From positions 9,962,501-10,026,500 of the forward strand of contig JBBDHG010000015.1 of NCBI GenBank assembly GCA_037951165.1: a DNA stretch of 64,000 bases, written 5' to 3'. This stretch comes from Lophius americanus. Lineage: Eukaryota > Chordata > Actinopteri > Lophiiformes > Lophiidae. The position numbers were made by a program, and so were the translations under genes. Of this stretch, positions 1 through 13,300 are shown piece by piece. The number at the start of each line of letters is the position of its first letter. Position 1 is the stretch's first letter. The notes beneath the pieces are model-generated. The model was not told the DNA's origin, ran no database searches, and saw only the letters and a list, made by a program, of their open reading frames with translations.

Positions 1-525
1 GCGACAGCACAGAGTTAGCCAGGAGCCCCAAAGCCAACACAAAAAGTTATAATGTAATGAACTCTGCGTACAAAGTTTTATTTTCAATTGGAGATGTCAT
101 ACAATTGGTTAAAGGAACGCATGGCGGGGAGGACGGAGGGTACATTAATTTCAACAGGTCTGAATACAAACACATTAGACTTGGCCCACCTGCCTTGTTA
201 CTTCTTCCACTTTTATCCTTCAAAATAAGAGCACTTGAAATATTTTACTCATAATGATTTTATAACTTCAAATGAAAGCAAATCGGAATTGGCAAAAATC
301 GGTATCGGCCTTTCGGACGAAAATTGGTTTTCGGTTATGGACCAAGAAAATTGTAATCGGCTCCTCTACCATTTACCACATATTGTAAACCAGGGGTTTT
401 GTGTTTACACGATATAAATTCATTTTTTGGCTTTCAATGAGATTACCCACATTGAAGCCCTGATTTTGATTGGAAAGATGTGTTGTGAAACATAAAAGGC
501 CTCTAGAAATCCTGATCACCAACAG
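1..525. other. intergenic, nothing recognised
   Basis: AT-rich sequence. The short open frames at 57-254 and 235-417 have no recognisable similarity or splice context. Confidence 0.5.
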
Positions 526-526
526 A

Positions 527-621
527 TTCATTTAAAATTTACATACGTATTCATTTTAAATTTACATACGTATTCATTTTAAATTTACATACGTATTTTA
601 AATTTACATACGTATTCATTT
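527..621. repeat. minisatellite, about four copies of a 23-bp unit
   Basis: The unit ATTCATTTTAAATTTACATA followed by CGT repeats about four times. The fourth copy has lost four bases. The array ends in the hairpin at 619-665. Confidence 0.85.
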
Positions 622-665
622 TCATACGGTAAAGCTTCATTCATGCAAGCTTTACCGTATGAAAA
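619..665. repeat. perfect 19-bp inverted repeat with 9-nt loop
   Basis: Arms TTTTCATACGGTAAAGCTT (619-637) and AAGCTTTACCGTATGAAAA (647-665) are exact reverse complements, with CATTCATGC between them. The outer arm overlaps the end of the minisatellite. Confidence 0.9.
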
Positions 666-852
666 ATGATAAAAGATAACTTATGTAGGCTATGCAATTT
701 GAAGACTCCTGGAACTTTTATCACATGAGGTGGGACTGTCCAACAGTGTCCTGCATCTGGTCTGAAATTACTTCTCACCTCTATGATTTGTCCTCAGTGC
801 CAGTGACTGTTACTGTGCGGTTCTTGAATGAAGCTCCCTCACTCCCTCGCCA

Positions 853-1475
853 GTTTGTTTGTCTGTCTATCTGTCTGTTAGCAGGATTACAGAAAACTGA
901 TGCAGAGATTTGCATATCCTACACCAGAGATGACAAAAGACTGGGGACTTTACGTGTTTCGAAGCATTTAAAAAAAAAAAAAGAATAACATAAGCCTTTT
1001 GAAGTGGTGATGTCATAATAAGGCAAGGTGCTCCATTGAAACTGTCCATTATTAATGCCTTTGTCCTTTGATAATCCTTTTGGGGCAGAACTGGGGGTTC
1101 AGTGCATTATTGTTGCCTTCGTTCCTTTGATTCCTTTGATGTTCTTTGGGGATGGAGCTTGGGCTCAGTGCGCTGGAGTGGGAGGCGCAGCAGACGACCT
1201 GGACAGAGTATTTGAGAGACTACTGAGATACCGAGGAATGCTGTAATTGTCGGTAGATTTAAGTCTGGCAAGTGATCAGATATCAATGGAGAAATCTTCA
1301 TCAATTTTTCTTGAACCTTTGGGTATAATAAAATCCGTCTCAAAGTCTAGGAGTGTGTAGCAGAGAATAAAACAACATAATGAACATATGAAGAGAATGA
1401 GGGAAGAAGAAACAAATTAGATTCAGAGGTAGGTTTTGGCTCTTGGCAGAGGTTTGCGCTTTCTGAGTGTTTTTT
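853..1475. repeat. dispersed teleost repeat, broken copy
   Basis: Begins near a GTTTGTCTGTCTATCTG run with TTAGCAGGATTACAGAAAAC and ends with TTGGCAGAGGTTTGCGCTTT CTGAGTG at 1441-1468. I recognise these as the two ends of a repeat common in fish. The middle looks replaced or badly decayed. The same 3' end is seen again near 51414-51440. Confidence 0.5.
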
Positions 1476-1579
1476 TTTTTACTAGTTTCTCTTTAGTATC
1501 AACTGCTCATATAAATGGATCTAGTGAAACTAATCTGCACAACTGGTGCTCTGCAGCCGACTCACTGAAAGATCGGCTG

Positions 1580-1800
1580 CAGGGGTGGCAATTGCTCAGT
1601 GGGTAGGGCTGCTGTCTCCGTTTTAGGAGGAAACGGGTTCTACAGGTCGTAAGGTCCTTTAGCAAGACCACAAAACCATAGCGCTTCAAAGGGGGCTGCC
1701 TACTGCTCCCTCAGGAATGGGTCGAATGCAGAGAGTAATAATGTTATTATGTTGTAGTGTGTATGGCTGTGTGTGATCAATAGAGGATGCATTAATACAT
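1580..1800 (+). repeat. SINE-like repeat with tRNA-like head
   Basis: GGCAATTGCTCAGTGGGTAG (1587-1606) resembles a tRNA-derived A box, and GGAAACGGGTTCTAC (1629-1643) a weak B box. It is followed by a GT-rich tail (GTGTGTATGGCTGTGTGTG). Too diverged to name. Confidence 0.4.
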
Positions 1801-4339
1801 TACATTATACATCCTAAAATGATTATTCCCTTTAACTGCTGCATGTTATATTGATTGGAGCCCCTCCGTTTCCAGAGGCGTGTTTGTGATATTTATACGG
1901 TAGACATGGAAACATGTATATCTTTGAATTTGAAGTCTGGGATGTATAACCTATATAAGTCACCGTTTTATTTTTGACCGTACCAGCAGAACATTTCAAA
2001 CAACATCGACCTCTTTATTGTCAGCACATGTAAGTGTGTTCACAGTGTTTGGGTTGGCAGGTTAATGTTCTTCTTACTCTTCATTCATGAAGATGTTATA
2101 TTAATTTTGGAAAATAAAAATAAAAATTTGATCACTTAAAAAAAACTTAAAAAGATAATTCAAGACTGTCATTGTGTAAATTTCATATATACTCCTAAAC
2201 AAATTCATGAGTATATTTTTCTATATAGTCTAAAAACATGCTCAGAAATAAAAATTAAAAAAACAGAAAGGGTTAATTTTTCTATTTTACCTGTTCCAGT
2301 CAAAGATGTAGATACAGATAATGGAATACTCTCTACTTAATTTTACTACATATATAAAATTATTAATCAACATCATCGAGTGCGAAATGTTCTGATTTTA
2401 CTGTCGGCAACATGGTTTTCATTTATCGTTTTTAATGATTAATTTTTAAGCAGGGATTTACATTGTTTTATTTACTGTTCAGATATTTCAAACCATCCTT
2501 TGTAAATGTATGGCTGTGGAGGCTGCTGGCAGAGGAGGGCGAGGAAGGGGGCTTTTAGTGAACAGGTGAGTGAAGTGCTTTGAGTTGAAAGCACGAAGCT
2601 GAGAAAAATGGCCTGTCTTCAAGTCAACCTTCGAATGTTGAGCTCTTGTTTTGTAAATTAGCCTGTGGAGAAATGTCCACCAGAGCATGTGCATTTTTAG
2701 GAGAGCTTGAACAGACTTTTCTCATGACAGAGACACAGTTAAAGACGAATAGGATTGGTGGTTTGACACGTTCTGAATGCACTTACAACATAAACTTCAG
2801 ATCCTTTGAACAAGGCCTGAAACTTTGACAGCTCATCAGTCACTTTTATTATTATTAATGTGAATGAGGAAGGAGAGCCAGGCGGTGCTTTAGCTCACAG
2901 GCCCACTTGCCTTTTTAGTTTTTATTTATTGTGTTTTTGCTGTGATAATGTACTTGGCATCATTTTTGGAAAAGTTGTGTATTTGGGAGTGATTTCTATG
3001 TCAGATCTTGTAATATGTAAAGAATTCACTGTGTAACCCCCCCCCCCAAAAAAAGGAGTTCCTCATAGCATGTTAGGCACATAAATATCCCCATTGACCT
3101 CCATTAAAACTGCAAGTTAATCATAATAATAATACATTCAATTTATAAAGCACTTTACATTTGGATCAAATCTCAAAGTAATAACGTTTCTTTCTGCACT
3201 GATATCAGAGGGAGAAATCCGGCTTTTTATGTTTTTCACTTTCTACACTGGAATCTTGGTTTCAAATTTGTTGTTTGTCAATTGTCCAAAATTAAAATGA
3301 TTAAGTCAGTAAAATAATGTTAAATACATTGTTTTGCTGCCGTTTCTGGAAGGAGACATTTCATGTCGTCTAAGATGGTGAAAGTGAAAACTAAACTGGA
3401 AATCTTAAAATACATCTAAATCAGTGTTATTACCAATCATTGACATTTCCCATATTGTGTTGATTACAAGAAATAATCGATTTTTCTTTTCTTTTTCTTT
3501 CTTTTTTCCTTAAAAAGTGTTTTTTAAGGGTTTAAAATACTGAAAGTATGACTTATGCACTGGCCCTGCAGCTTACATTTTAAATTTCCGTAGGGAAAAA
3601 CTGAATTTCAACATTTTCAGGTACCACCCTGAATGGTAGTCTTTGCCACAGGTGGCAGAATGTTTGTGAATGAGTGAATCTCATAGCTACAATCCTTTTA
3701 CCATTTAACTGTCAGCATATTAACATGTGTTTATTTACATTCATTCCTCTCAAGTTCATGTGTCACAAGATCAAAATGGAGCTTTGATGGTGAAAATAAA
3801 TTAGATCAGGGAAATTTTGACAGCCATCCCACTGCAGAGTGGAGAAGCTACATCCATTTAAGGCGTTTAACCTCTTTACTTCCAAGAGACAGTATTCTAT
3901 TAGTTGCTTCTCCGCGCATAAATGATGAGGACCCTGAGATTCCAATTCCACATAATACAAAACTACGGGATTTAGAAAAGCCGCCAGGCTGCACAGAAAT
4001 CTGTGTAAACTCTGCACAAATGCCCCCGGGAATTTAAAGAATGCAGCTCCGCTCAGCTCCCAAAGGATGTTCCAAAACCAACCTGTTCCTTTTTCCATAT
4101 GACTAGCTTTTTGAAGTAAGTAAAAGTGAAGTGATAACATTTTTTGTGTCCCTGCCATATACTGTATTTGATGTGATCAGGAATGTAAAGCATTTACATT
4201 TTATCTGAAGTGAATGTATATCAGGGTGCTGAAACAGAAAGCCGATGAGATTAACTTTTTCATACCAAACATTCCAAATTTTAATCGACTCTACTAACAA
4301 GCGGTTGTCTATATACGCTCATCATCCATACAATTATAA
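1801..4339. other. intergenic, nothing recognised
   Basis: AT-rich DNA with simple runs (C/A run near 3038-3055, CTTTT tracts near 3485-3515). A snippet at 3125-3175 (ATTTATAAAGCACTTTACAT) resembles a common fish repeat end. The 131-codon frame at 3763-4158 on the minus strand has no recognisable domain. Confidence 0.5.
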
Positions 4340-4520
4340 ACACCGACAGGTGAAGTCAGAATAACACGTAACGCATTATCTCCTTACCATGAGTCAGTGG
4401 CTGGGATATATTAGGCAGCAGGAAAAATGCTCAAAGAATCTGAACAAATTCAACAAGTACCACATTGTGATGTTAGACAACTATGTCGGAGCTGCAGTTC
4501 TCATCGGGTGATCCTGGTCT
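4340..4520 (+). mobile_element. Tc1-like transposon, 5' fragment (family A)
   Basis: Contains GTCAGTGGCTGGGATATATT, GGCAGCAGGAAAAATG and the decayed helix-turn-helix region up to CATCGGGTGATCCTGGTC. It lines up with copies near 13.9, 19.1, 28.6 and 54.2 kb. Frame is destroyed. Confidence 0.6.
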
Positions 4521-5329
4521 ACATATTGTTGCTATACACCTCAGATAGTAAAATTACCAATAGAAAAATATTAATTATTTAACCAGTGAGAGGACATTGT
4601 TTTTGCATTTGTTTAGCAGAAGGGCATCTTAGAGGGCAGTTCATCATGTTCTCTCCATTTTAACAGTAGATATTAGCGTATTTACCACATTTTGTCAGCT
4701 AAAATGGCATCCCAGAGAGCCATTTTACCATTGTAATTCCCCCTGTTGGATATTTTACCACATGTGGTTCTGTGGAAGGATGCCCTTCATCAATATATTT
4801 TGATATTGCTCACATCATAAGATTCCTCAAAAGTCCCAAATAAAGCAAAACTTACACAAGTCATCTTGGAAGTGCAGATCATTATCTATCATTGATGTGC
4901 ACAAGAGGGCAGAATTACAACTGCTGTTTGAACAGGAATCGGTTAACTTTGAATTCAATTTGAGCCATAAGCTTCATCATCCAGTGGAAGATTAGCAGTG
5001 AGAGTAATAGAGGCCGGCAGCAAGACAAAGAGAGGATGACAGCTACTAGTCGTATGGTTTAATACATCATGGCCCTCTCCCTGTGTGTCTGGTATGCAGT
5101 ATGAAATTGTCAATTGGTTCCGAGGAAACTTAAAAGACACCTGGTGACAAATGATCCATCACATTCCAGTAAGGACCGAAGAGAACTAATGAACAATAAT
5201 CAAAAGTCGAGAGAGAAAGACTCCGCACTGCTGCACAAGAGCAGCTTGCAGACACCAAGGACGATTACACAATAAGAATAACATTTAAACACATGGTTTT
5301 GGACATATTTTAAATACCATTGGCAAGTT

Positions 5330-6092
5330 CCTTTACTCGAGGGAAAGAACTAATACCACACTGTTAAAATGCTAAGTAAAAAAAAATAAATTCAAAACCA
5401 CTTGTAATATCAGCTAAATGTGCTTAAAGTATCAAAGTCAAATAATTCACCGTATATTAAAATGGTCTTTCAGTGTTTTTGAGTTCATAAAACTGCTGCA
5501 TGATGAGAGGGGCTATGGTTCTCTGTATGTCTACAGATGTTAAAGGTTGAGGTAACCTAACTTTGCTGCTGAGACCATCATAGCCTATTTATCTCACTGC
5601 TCTGCAGGGAGAGCTGCTTTTGTGTAAAGAAAGTCTACTTTTCATAACATCACCCTGTTTGCAGCTTTGTGATATACAGATTCAGAAAAACACACGCAAT
5701 CCTTCATTTTCTGTTACTGCCTATCCTGTTCAGTGTTGCAGGGGGGCTGACGTAGGGAAAGGGCCGACAGACAGAGACAAGCAACCGCTCGGAAGGAGCT
5801 TACAAACTCCTCACAGAGAGGTACTTCAGGGACAGTCATGGGGCGCCAAATAAGTGAACAAGTAAACTGGACAGGAAGCATATAAGAAATGATAATCAGA
5901 AGAGGTTATTAATAGCTATAGTTGTCAGACATATGCAGTGGTGCAGAAAGAACAATCATTCATCCTGAGATGTAGTGGAGTGGCGGTACGTTGCAGGAAT
6001 AAATCACCATAATCAAGTCACATACCTCAAATTTATACTGAAGCACAAAACTTGAGTAAATGCACTGACTTACTGTTCACCACTTCATTGCA
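5330..6092. mobile_element. non-autonomous DNA transposon, common teleost type
   Basis: One end shows ACTAATACCACACTGTTAAAATG and CTTAAAGTATCAAAG. The other shows CTTGAGTAAATGCACTGACT followed by TACTGTTCACCACTT, and an internal GCAGTGGTGCAGAAAG lies near 5936. These are hallmarks of a palindromic teleost element built around 'acttgagtaaatgtac' and 'ccaccact'. The two halves may be separate insertions. Related pieces lie at 35985-36103 and 63515-64000. Confidence 0.5.
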
Positions 6093-6579
6093 TTAGTTGG
6101 AGACAAATATAAGAAGAATTAACAAGAGGAAGCAACAGGTTACACTTATATTTCCATAACCAGTAATATAATATATAATAATACCAGGACTGTAACAAAA
6201 CTACATTTTACACACATAAGATGTGACTAAGTCATCATGCATTTAAGGCCAACCCAAGAAAACAATGAAAAACTATTGTTTTTTTTGTGTCACCCTAACC
6301 CTACTTGTACAGAAATTCTGCCAACAATGCAGAGGAATTCTGACAGTTTCTTGGAACGCTGTGTTCTTCTTTTCATTTCAGAATTCTCTCTGGTTGAAAA
6401 GCAGTGAAGGGAAGCTTATTTCTGTGTTGGAGAAAGTGAACTTTAAACTCTCCTTGTCAGCTGATAGAGATATAACCTCTCAATTGGGACCTGGCTCAGT
6501 GCGGATAAGAGACATAACACCCACTGCTCTCATGCACAAGTCTTACACGAGGAAATAACACAGCAACTGTACGGATTTC

Positions 6580-7141
6580 TGTAGTTCTCTACTGTAATCT
6601 GAATAATCCAATCTCTGACTGAACGAGAAGAGTCGAGAGCATGGATTTGTGGAGAGAAATTGACAAGGCAGAAAGAAGTGACTGCAGAGTTTGTGGCTTT
6701 TCAGGTTCCACCACAGGGAAAGTTATTGAGCAGTGAGACGGGGAGGCTGGTAAGCCCAGGTTGAGTTCTGGAATGTCAGCACGTAATAGGGTGGTGTCGA
6801 GAGAGGGACAGAGGGAGGGAGCCATGGAGAGGAGGGACAAAGAGCAGGAGAGAGAGTCATAAATGCAATAATTACAGCTTAGGCAGAAATCAGTGACACG
6901 ACTTCCTCCGTTCCAGGCTGCCTGTGTAGCAGCCCTTCTCACAGAGAGCAGAGCAACCCCACTAACCACTGCTCTGCTCCTCCTGCTGTTCCTTCTGCTG
7001 GACTTATTCTCGGGATATATTTGTCACAAGAACACTTCACTTCTCAGCATGGATCTGCTCCTGGATTCAGGCTAAACTGAACCATTTCTTCCAGTCAGAA
7101 CTCCGTTCCTTGTTTTTTTTAAGGAATAGGAATCATTTAGT
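6580..7141 (+). promoter_or_regulatory. probable ngef 5' leader / promoter-proximal region
   Basis: This stretch has more balanced base composition than its surroundings and runs directly into the ATG at 7142. The reading frame of exon 1 is closed by a TAG at 7127-7129, so the coding start cannot lie further upstream in this exon. An AG at 7139-7140 could instead act as a splice acceptor one base before the ATG, so a further upstream exon cannot be excluded. I see no convincing TATA box or CpG island. The open frames on both strands here (for example 6589-6969 minus) look like chance. Confidence 0.35.
7049..7075 (+). other. short upstream ORF in the putative ngef leader
   Basis: ATG at 7049 opens an eight-codon frame closed by TAA at 7073-7075, ending 66 bases before the ngef start codon. 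If the leader is transcribed as inferred, this would be a small uORF that could lower translation. Conservation is unknown. Confidence 0.3.
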
Positions 7142-7355
7142 ATGTCTGTGGTTGCCCTGTTCAGAGGAAAGTGGGGGCAGAAGCCACAGGAAAGTCCAAG
7201 GAAGCATCTACCAGCTGTCGTTGTACCCAACCATGAGGAGGTCGAGGACGAAGATGACTCCCTTGTTGGTTTCAGCAGGGAGCCAATCCGCAGGAACTCA
7301 CGCTTTTACAGGTCAATGAGGAAGAAGAGGATGGTCCACTCCGACCAGTCTGAAG
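7142..7355 (+). CDS. ngef: ngef coding exon 1
   Basis: Encodes the N-terminal 71 residues and one extra base. It has an acidic patch (EEVEDEDD) followed by IRRNSRFYRSMRKK, which matches the basic IKRNSIFNRSIRRK-like segment of mammalian NGEF. The donor is GAAG|GTAACA. The start is the first ATG after an in-frame TAG at 7127-7129. Confidence 0.85.
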
Positions 7356-10300
7356 GTAACAGCATTCAACCACTGCTCTTATTGCAATTTCTAATTTATT
7401 TCAAATTTGGGGAACCTTGTGCTGATGTTGAGACTATTTTTTTTATTATTTAAACAAGTACATGTATTTATTATTGTTGCTTTCTCTTAAGTTCAAACTT
7501 TGATATACACTGCATATAAAAATGATCTAATTCTCATTTGTTTTCAATTGAGGGAGAGATAATCATAAAAGCCCAATATGATATATGTATCACAGAACAG
7601 CATTTCAGAGAGAATGTCAGAACTGAGAGCCATGTATTTGATGTGATTTATTTTTTATGGCCCATAGCTCTTTGTTAAGGAGTAATGAGTTCTCAAGGTT
7701 TATTTAGATTTTCTTTGATTGAGAGCTGCTCGGTTTGGTATTTGGCATTTGATTACATTGCTATTGAAAAGGAAACAAAACCTTGTTCGTAATAACCTCA
7801 GAAGAATCCTACATGAGTAGGCCTTGAGAAACTAGTTTTGTTTAAGCAGAACAATAGTCAGAGTAATTACCCAGTCTTTCCAAAGGTCATCCTCTCACAT
7901 TAAAAACAGCTTCAAGTTTGTTGCGCTAACAAGACATTAGTCCAGATATGGATTTTTTGCCGTTTGTATAGCTTTTATTCCCACGCCTGCTTTTAATTTA
8001 AAGACTTACCATTTTAACAATCACAGGAGAGGAACAAAATCTGATTGACACTGATAATTAGTTTTGAAAAAATATTTTGGTGCACATTAGTACAAAACAG
8101 TCATCTATGTAAATGCACCACCTTCAAAGCTGCACCAGATCTAGTGTTTGAGATTCGACTTTGCCCGGCCTCAAAGTGAGGATCAGTGCAATTAATTTAT
8201 ACACAACTAGAGCCCATCAGTCTCACTATTATAAAAGGTAGAGCAAAGCTATGAAACACTGAAAGCACAACATCTACATTATTAAAGTTAATTAACGTTT
8301 TAAGCTTTGTTTTAAATGAGCAAGGATTTGGTGCGGGCTTGCAATTTTCAGGAGAGCTTGTTCCAAATATTCCAAAAACTGAACACTGTTTCCCCTTGTT
8401 TGGTTCTGACTCTGGGTGCACAAAGCCGGCCTGGTCCAGATAACCTGAGAGGTCTGGATGGTTTATAAGAAAAGAGTAGATCAGAAATGAATGTTGGTCC
8501 TAAACCGTTTAGTGCTTTGTAAACCGGCAGCACGATTTTGAAATGAATTCCCCGAGAGGCAGGAAGCCAGTGTTAAGACCTCAGAACTGGACTGATATGA
8601 TCACCTTTCTTGGTCTTAGTGAGGACTCTAGCACAAGCGTTCTGAATCAGCTGCAGCTGTCTGATCCATTTGTTAGGAAGATCCGTTTAGACGCCGTTAC
8701 AGTGATATAGAGTGTTCTTACTCACCAGCAGTTTCAGTAGAGGATGGAAACAACATGTTCATGTTTCCTCTTCCAGCAGGTAAAGTGTCATGTCACGTCT
8801 TAAATATCTGAAACATGGGACTATTTGACATTATAACACCCCAAATGACATAGATGCTGCATCACTATAGTTATTCCAGGATATAAATGAGGTGCCATAA
8901 AGGCAGGTGACAGGAAAGGATTTTTGTTGCTAATTTTATTGATTCCATTCATTCATAATTGCTTTGAGTTTTTTAATTGTTTATTTTATTTTAACTTGTT
9001 TTTATGGTTTTTAAGTATTTACTTATTGCCATTCATGCATTTTGTTTTCAGCAATGTTAAAACATGTCTCCTTTTATGTTTCCATTAGGTTAGTTTGCAT
9101 TGCATTACATTGTTGAATGGACTTTAAAAATCATGGTAATTCTTTCCCACCCGATTAAACGGATTTCTTTCAGTATTGAGCAACTACGTTGGTCTAATTG
9201 AAATGAACTTGGATTTGGCCCAAATTAATTTATGAGGGTAGATTCCCTCTATGTACTTGGAATAGATACAACTTTATGCAATAGGGTTGGTCTAATCAAT
9301 TATCTAAATCAGATAATTAAGTTGTCCCAACATAATTGGTTAGAGATGAGAGAAAACCCATTAAATTATGTGGCTATACATTCCATGATTTAATTAAATC
9401 AATCCAAAGATACCTGTTGATCGCAAACATTAAAAATAGTAAACAGTACAGTAAAAAAAAAAAAAAAAGTTTTAATACAGTTTGCATCATGGCTGGACAT
9501 AAGAACAAGACAAACAGTAGATGTGGCAATAAAACCCAAAATAGATAATGTTTGGCGGCAAACGCTTGCAAGCCACACAAATATAAAAACTAAAACTGTT
9601 CTTAATTCCTTTTTTTAGAAACTCATGCAATTCAATATTTAAACAATTCGTGAAAGTGTAAAAACAATTTATTTAATTTTTTTTTTTTTTACAGCTAACA
9701 GTTTCATCAGAAGCAGAATCAAAATACAAAATAATGGGTGATGTTTTCATAAAAAGTGTGTTTCTCATAATAGGGCAGAGCTTGACAGAGATGGATGTTG
9801 CATGTAAATACAAAAATAAAAGAATAAAACGCTTGTATAGAATAAAAAAGCTTGTCTAAAAATGCATTAACTTCTTTAGAAAATAAAATATATAAAATTT
9901 AAGAGTATATTATATCAGAGTTAGGGATATTTTTTAACCCAACATTGTCAGAAAAACGAACAGTCAAGAGTCGAGTCAAGTATTTTTTTTTACTGAACAG
10001 GGTTCTTAACTGATCGCCCGTCATTGACTAATTTTATTCTTTTTCCTCGCGAGAGAATAAATTCAGTCATTTACCTTTTGTTGTGGTACTATTTCGTTTA
10101 AGCAACAGGTGCAATTGAGCCCACGGGGGTAGCACAGGTTTAGAAAATAGACGGAAACTCATCATGTTGGCACTGCAAAAATTGAATCTCTTACTTCTCC
10201 AGGAGGATTCCAACATCCACCGGCTCATGGCTAGGATTTACATCTTGATGATGAAAGATTCCAGTCTTTGCCACACTCGTTTGTCAACTCTTGTCATCAC

Positions 10301-13300
10301 TCTTTTACAAAATGAATGATATGTCTGGCATTATAGGCAAATCCTTTTTGATTAAGAAAGCGTGTCACATTTTCATTTGTTCATTTTGGCAGTCTGCGTT
10401 GTAAGTCTGAGGAAAAAAAAGCTATTCCTGATTAAGAAACTTTCTTTAAAAACTTTCAATCAAATCTTGTTAATATGATTAACAACCGATGACATTCATT
10501 AAAAGTCTTTTTTTATAAAGATATATATGGATGGTAATTGATTTCTGCCTACCTGTACCATGTGCACACTGCCGTTCAGCCTAATTCTTCTTCCTTGAAG
10601 AATAGCTCTGAGTTTCCTTCCGATACTCCGGTTTCCTCCAACAGTCCAAAAACATGCTGTATAGGTGAACTGGGGACTCATTTAGCTGAAGTGTGAAAGA
10701 CTATGTGTCTCTATTTCAATCAGAGAGGACAGAGAATCAAGAAAAGATGAATGATTTACTACAACAGATGATGCATGGTAATTAGTCTATCAGAGAGTCT
10801 TTGGCGCTGAGACTCTTCAGGGAGATTGAGATGAAAGGGTCTCTGCCCCGAGCAGCAGCATGGAATATCCCCTCTTCGGAGTCTGGATGCTGTTGGTGGT
10901 GGCGGCTGATTATGCTTTCGAGGTTGGTGAATGATGATGCTGATCTATCTGCAAGGAGATGGTGGAGATGGGGAGGTGGAGGTTGCGTCAACCAGCAGCA
11001 TGAAAGAAGGAATAGAGAGACATATTTAGAGACAGCAGCTGATAGTGATAGGCTAAGGATGCGGTACGATACAGTCATTGGGTGGATGATGCTATATGAA
11101 TGGATGCAGCTAATAATTGATGCTCCAGACTGTAAAGCAAGTAATTGAGACTGAGCATGTATGAAAGGTGTAATATAAGAAAATAGTTAACTCGGACAAA
11201 AAGTTTAGAAGTAAAGATTCAGGTGTATTTCTATTCAATTATCAGTCAGTGACATGTTTGAAATAAGCTTGTATTGGGTTGCCTGGACCTCGCTGCGTCC
11301 CCATTTGCTCTGTGCGCATTCTTCGTTCCATCTGCAGGTGAGGAGGGAGCCCGGCTGAAATAGACTACTACAACGGGAGTTTTCCCAAAGTCTGAACAGA
11401 ATGAGCGTTTACAGATGAATGGAAGTACTCAAACATCATCTTCACTTTACATTTCTTTCCTTAAGCAAGCTCAAGGAAGCTGAAACATTGTTTTGGGTAA
11501 AGAGGCCGTACCCTCTGTGTATTTTTCCACTTTTGCGCTGGCAGCTCTAGCCTATTGCTCATATTTGTCTTTGTTTGCAGTGTTGTTGCAGTTGCAGACT
11601 CATTGCTGTCTTTTTAGTGTTTGGTGTTTCCGGGAATGCAGAACACCAATCACTTTGCTCTTGAATTTCCAAAACTGATCATTTGAATAAGAAACTATTC
11701 AAACAAAAAACTTTATTGAACTGTTAATAAAAAACACATAAAAGCACACAAATCAAGACATTAGAAGAGGAGCCATTTTTCTCAATAATTAAATAATTAT
11801 AATAATTATAGAAAAAAAAATTAACACCACAAAATATAAAAAGGACTAATGCAAAAAGGCTGGAGACATGATAAAAAAAGAGATTTACATATTATTTATT
11901 AATGTGCAAGATGTTATAAATGGGAAAATGTTTTGCTGGTTTAATATGGCTCAGGTTTTTATTATAAGATTTTTTTAAATTAATTTTTAATTTTTTTTTT
12001 TAAAGCCAATTATGATATTGGTAATTCTGGTGCTGGAGTAAATGTGCATGTTTAACCAGTGGAATTCTGCGATGTGTGTTAACAAGCCTCAGAACGAAAT
12101 CGCTGTACAATGTCTTGGCTCAAAAATGTGTCTGAACATAAGAAATTAATAACATTACGTGTTCCATGACAAAAATACCATGGAGGACCAAAAATGACAC
12201 GATGATAAATACATAAATAATTAATTAAATGCAGGAATAAATAAATAAATACATAAATGTTGAAATAGATAAATAAATTATTACATCATGTCATTGAAAA
12301 TGGCTTCATTAAATTATTTTAGATTTATTTACTTATTCATTTTTAAATTTTTTGATTTATTTATACAATTATTCATTAATTAATTCATTTCTGTATGCAT
12401 TCATTTCTGTTATTGATTTCATTGTTTTTTTTTCATTTCGGCATTTATTTAATCCTTCAGTTATTTACTTATTTATGTATTTATTAATTAATTAATTTCT
12501 ACATTCCTATATCGATCAGGCATTGCTAACACTGAGTTTCAGCATCTGCCAGAAACATTGCAAAGTTGTCAAAACTCATTTCAATTAATTCTATCAAAGT
12601 AATGACACGTCCTTTAAATGCAATTGCTAGTAACTTCAGATAATTTTCAAATGATTTTGAGAACAACGCACCAAATGATTATCTTCTATTTCTTCCGGGA
12701 AAGAGAAATTAATGGGTTATTCCAGCTCGATGCTGATATGGTCGTGGACATCGACCTTGTGACCATGTTAGACAGCCTTCAAGAGGTTTCCCATCAACTT
12801 CCCCTGCGCATACAGACAGAGGAGGTGAACATTGGCCATGTGTACATTTTCATTCCAGGTCATGGTAATCCATGCGGGTTGAACCAAAGCACCTGGACCT
12901 GTGTATGGCTTGGAAACGTCTTCAAGCCAAACAGAAATCCAGTTGCTTTGGATTCAAGCCGCATGGATTGGCCAAGTAGATTTGACCCGACTCGACAGCT
13001 TCTGTGTGGTTTGCCAAACAAACCAATACTGCTTTTCTCTGAGGTGAAGTTCGCACCCTTCTTTACCATACGGACAAATAAATACACAAAAAATATATTA
13101 ATAAATGTAGAAATACAGAAATAATAAAATAAAAGAATGTAGAAACACACAAAAAAAAAATAATTAAATTGGTGCATGTAGAAATAAATAAATGAAGAAA
13201 TACTGAAAAAAAATTGATTAAATAAATGTAGAATTATGTATTATGGTGTGTTTAATTATTTATTTATTTGCAAATGTTTTTAGTAATTTGTTCATTTCTG

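Noticed and set aside
541..621. Regularly spaced repeats considered as a CRISPR-like array
   Set aside because: The units are directly adjacent with no unique spacers, and the genome is eukaryotic; it is a minisatellite.
3763..4158. 131-codon minus-strand frame
   Set aside because: No recognisable similarity and not part of a coherent exon structure.
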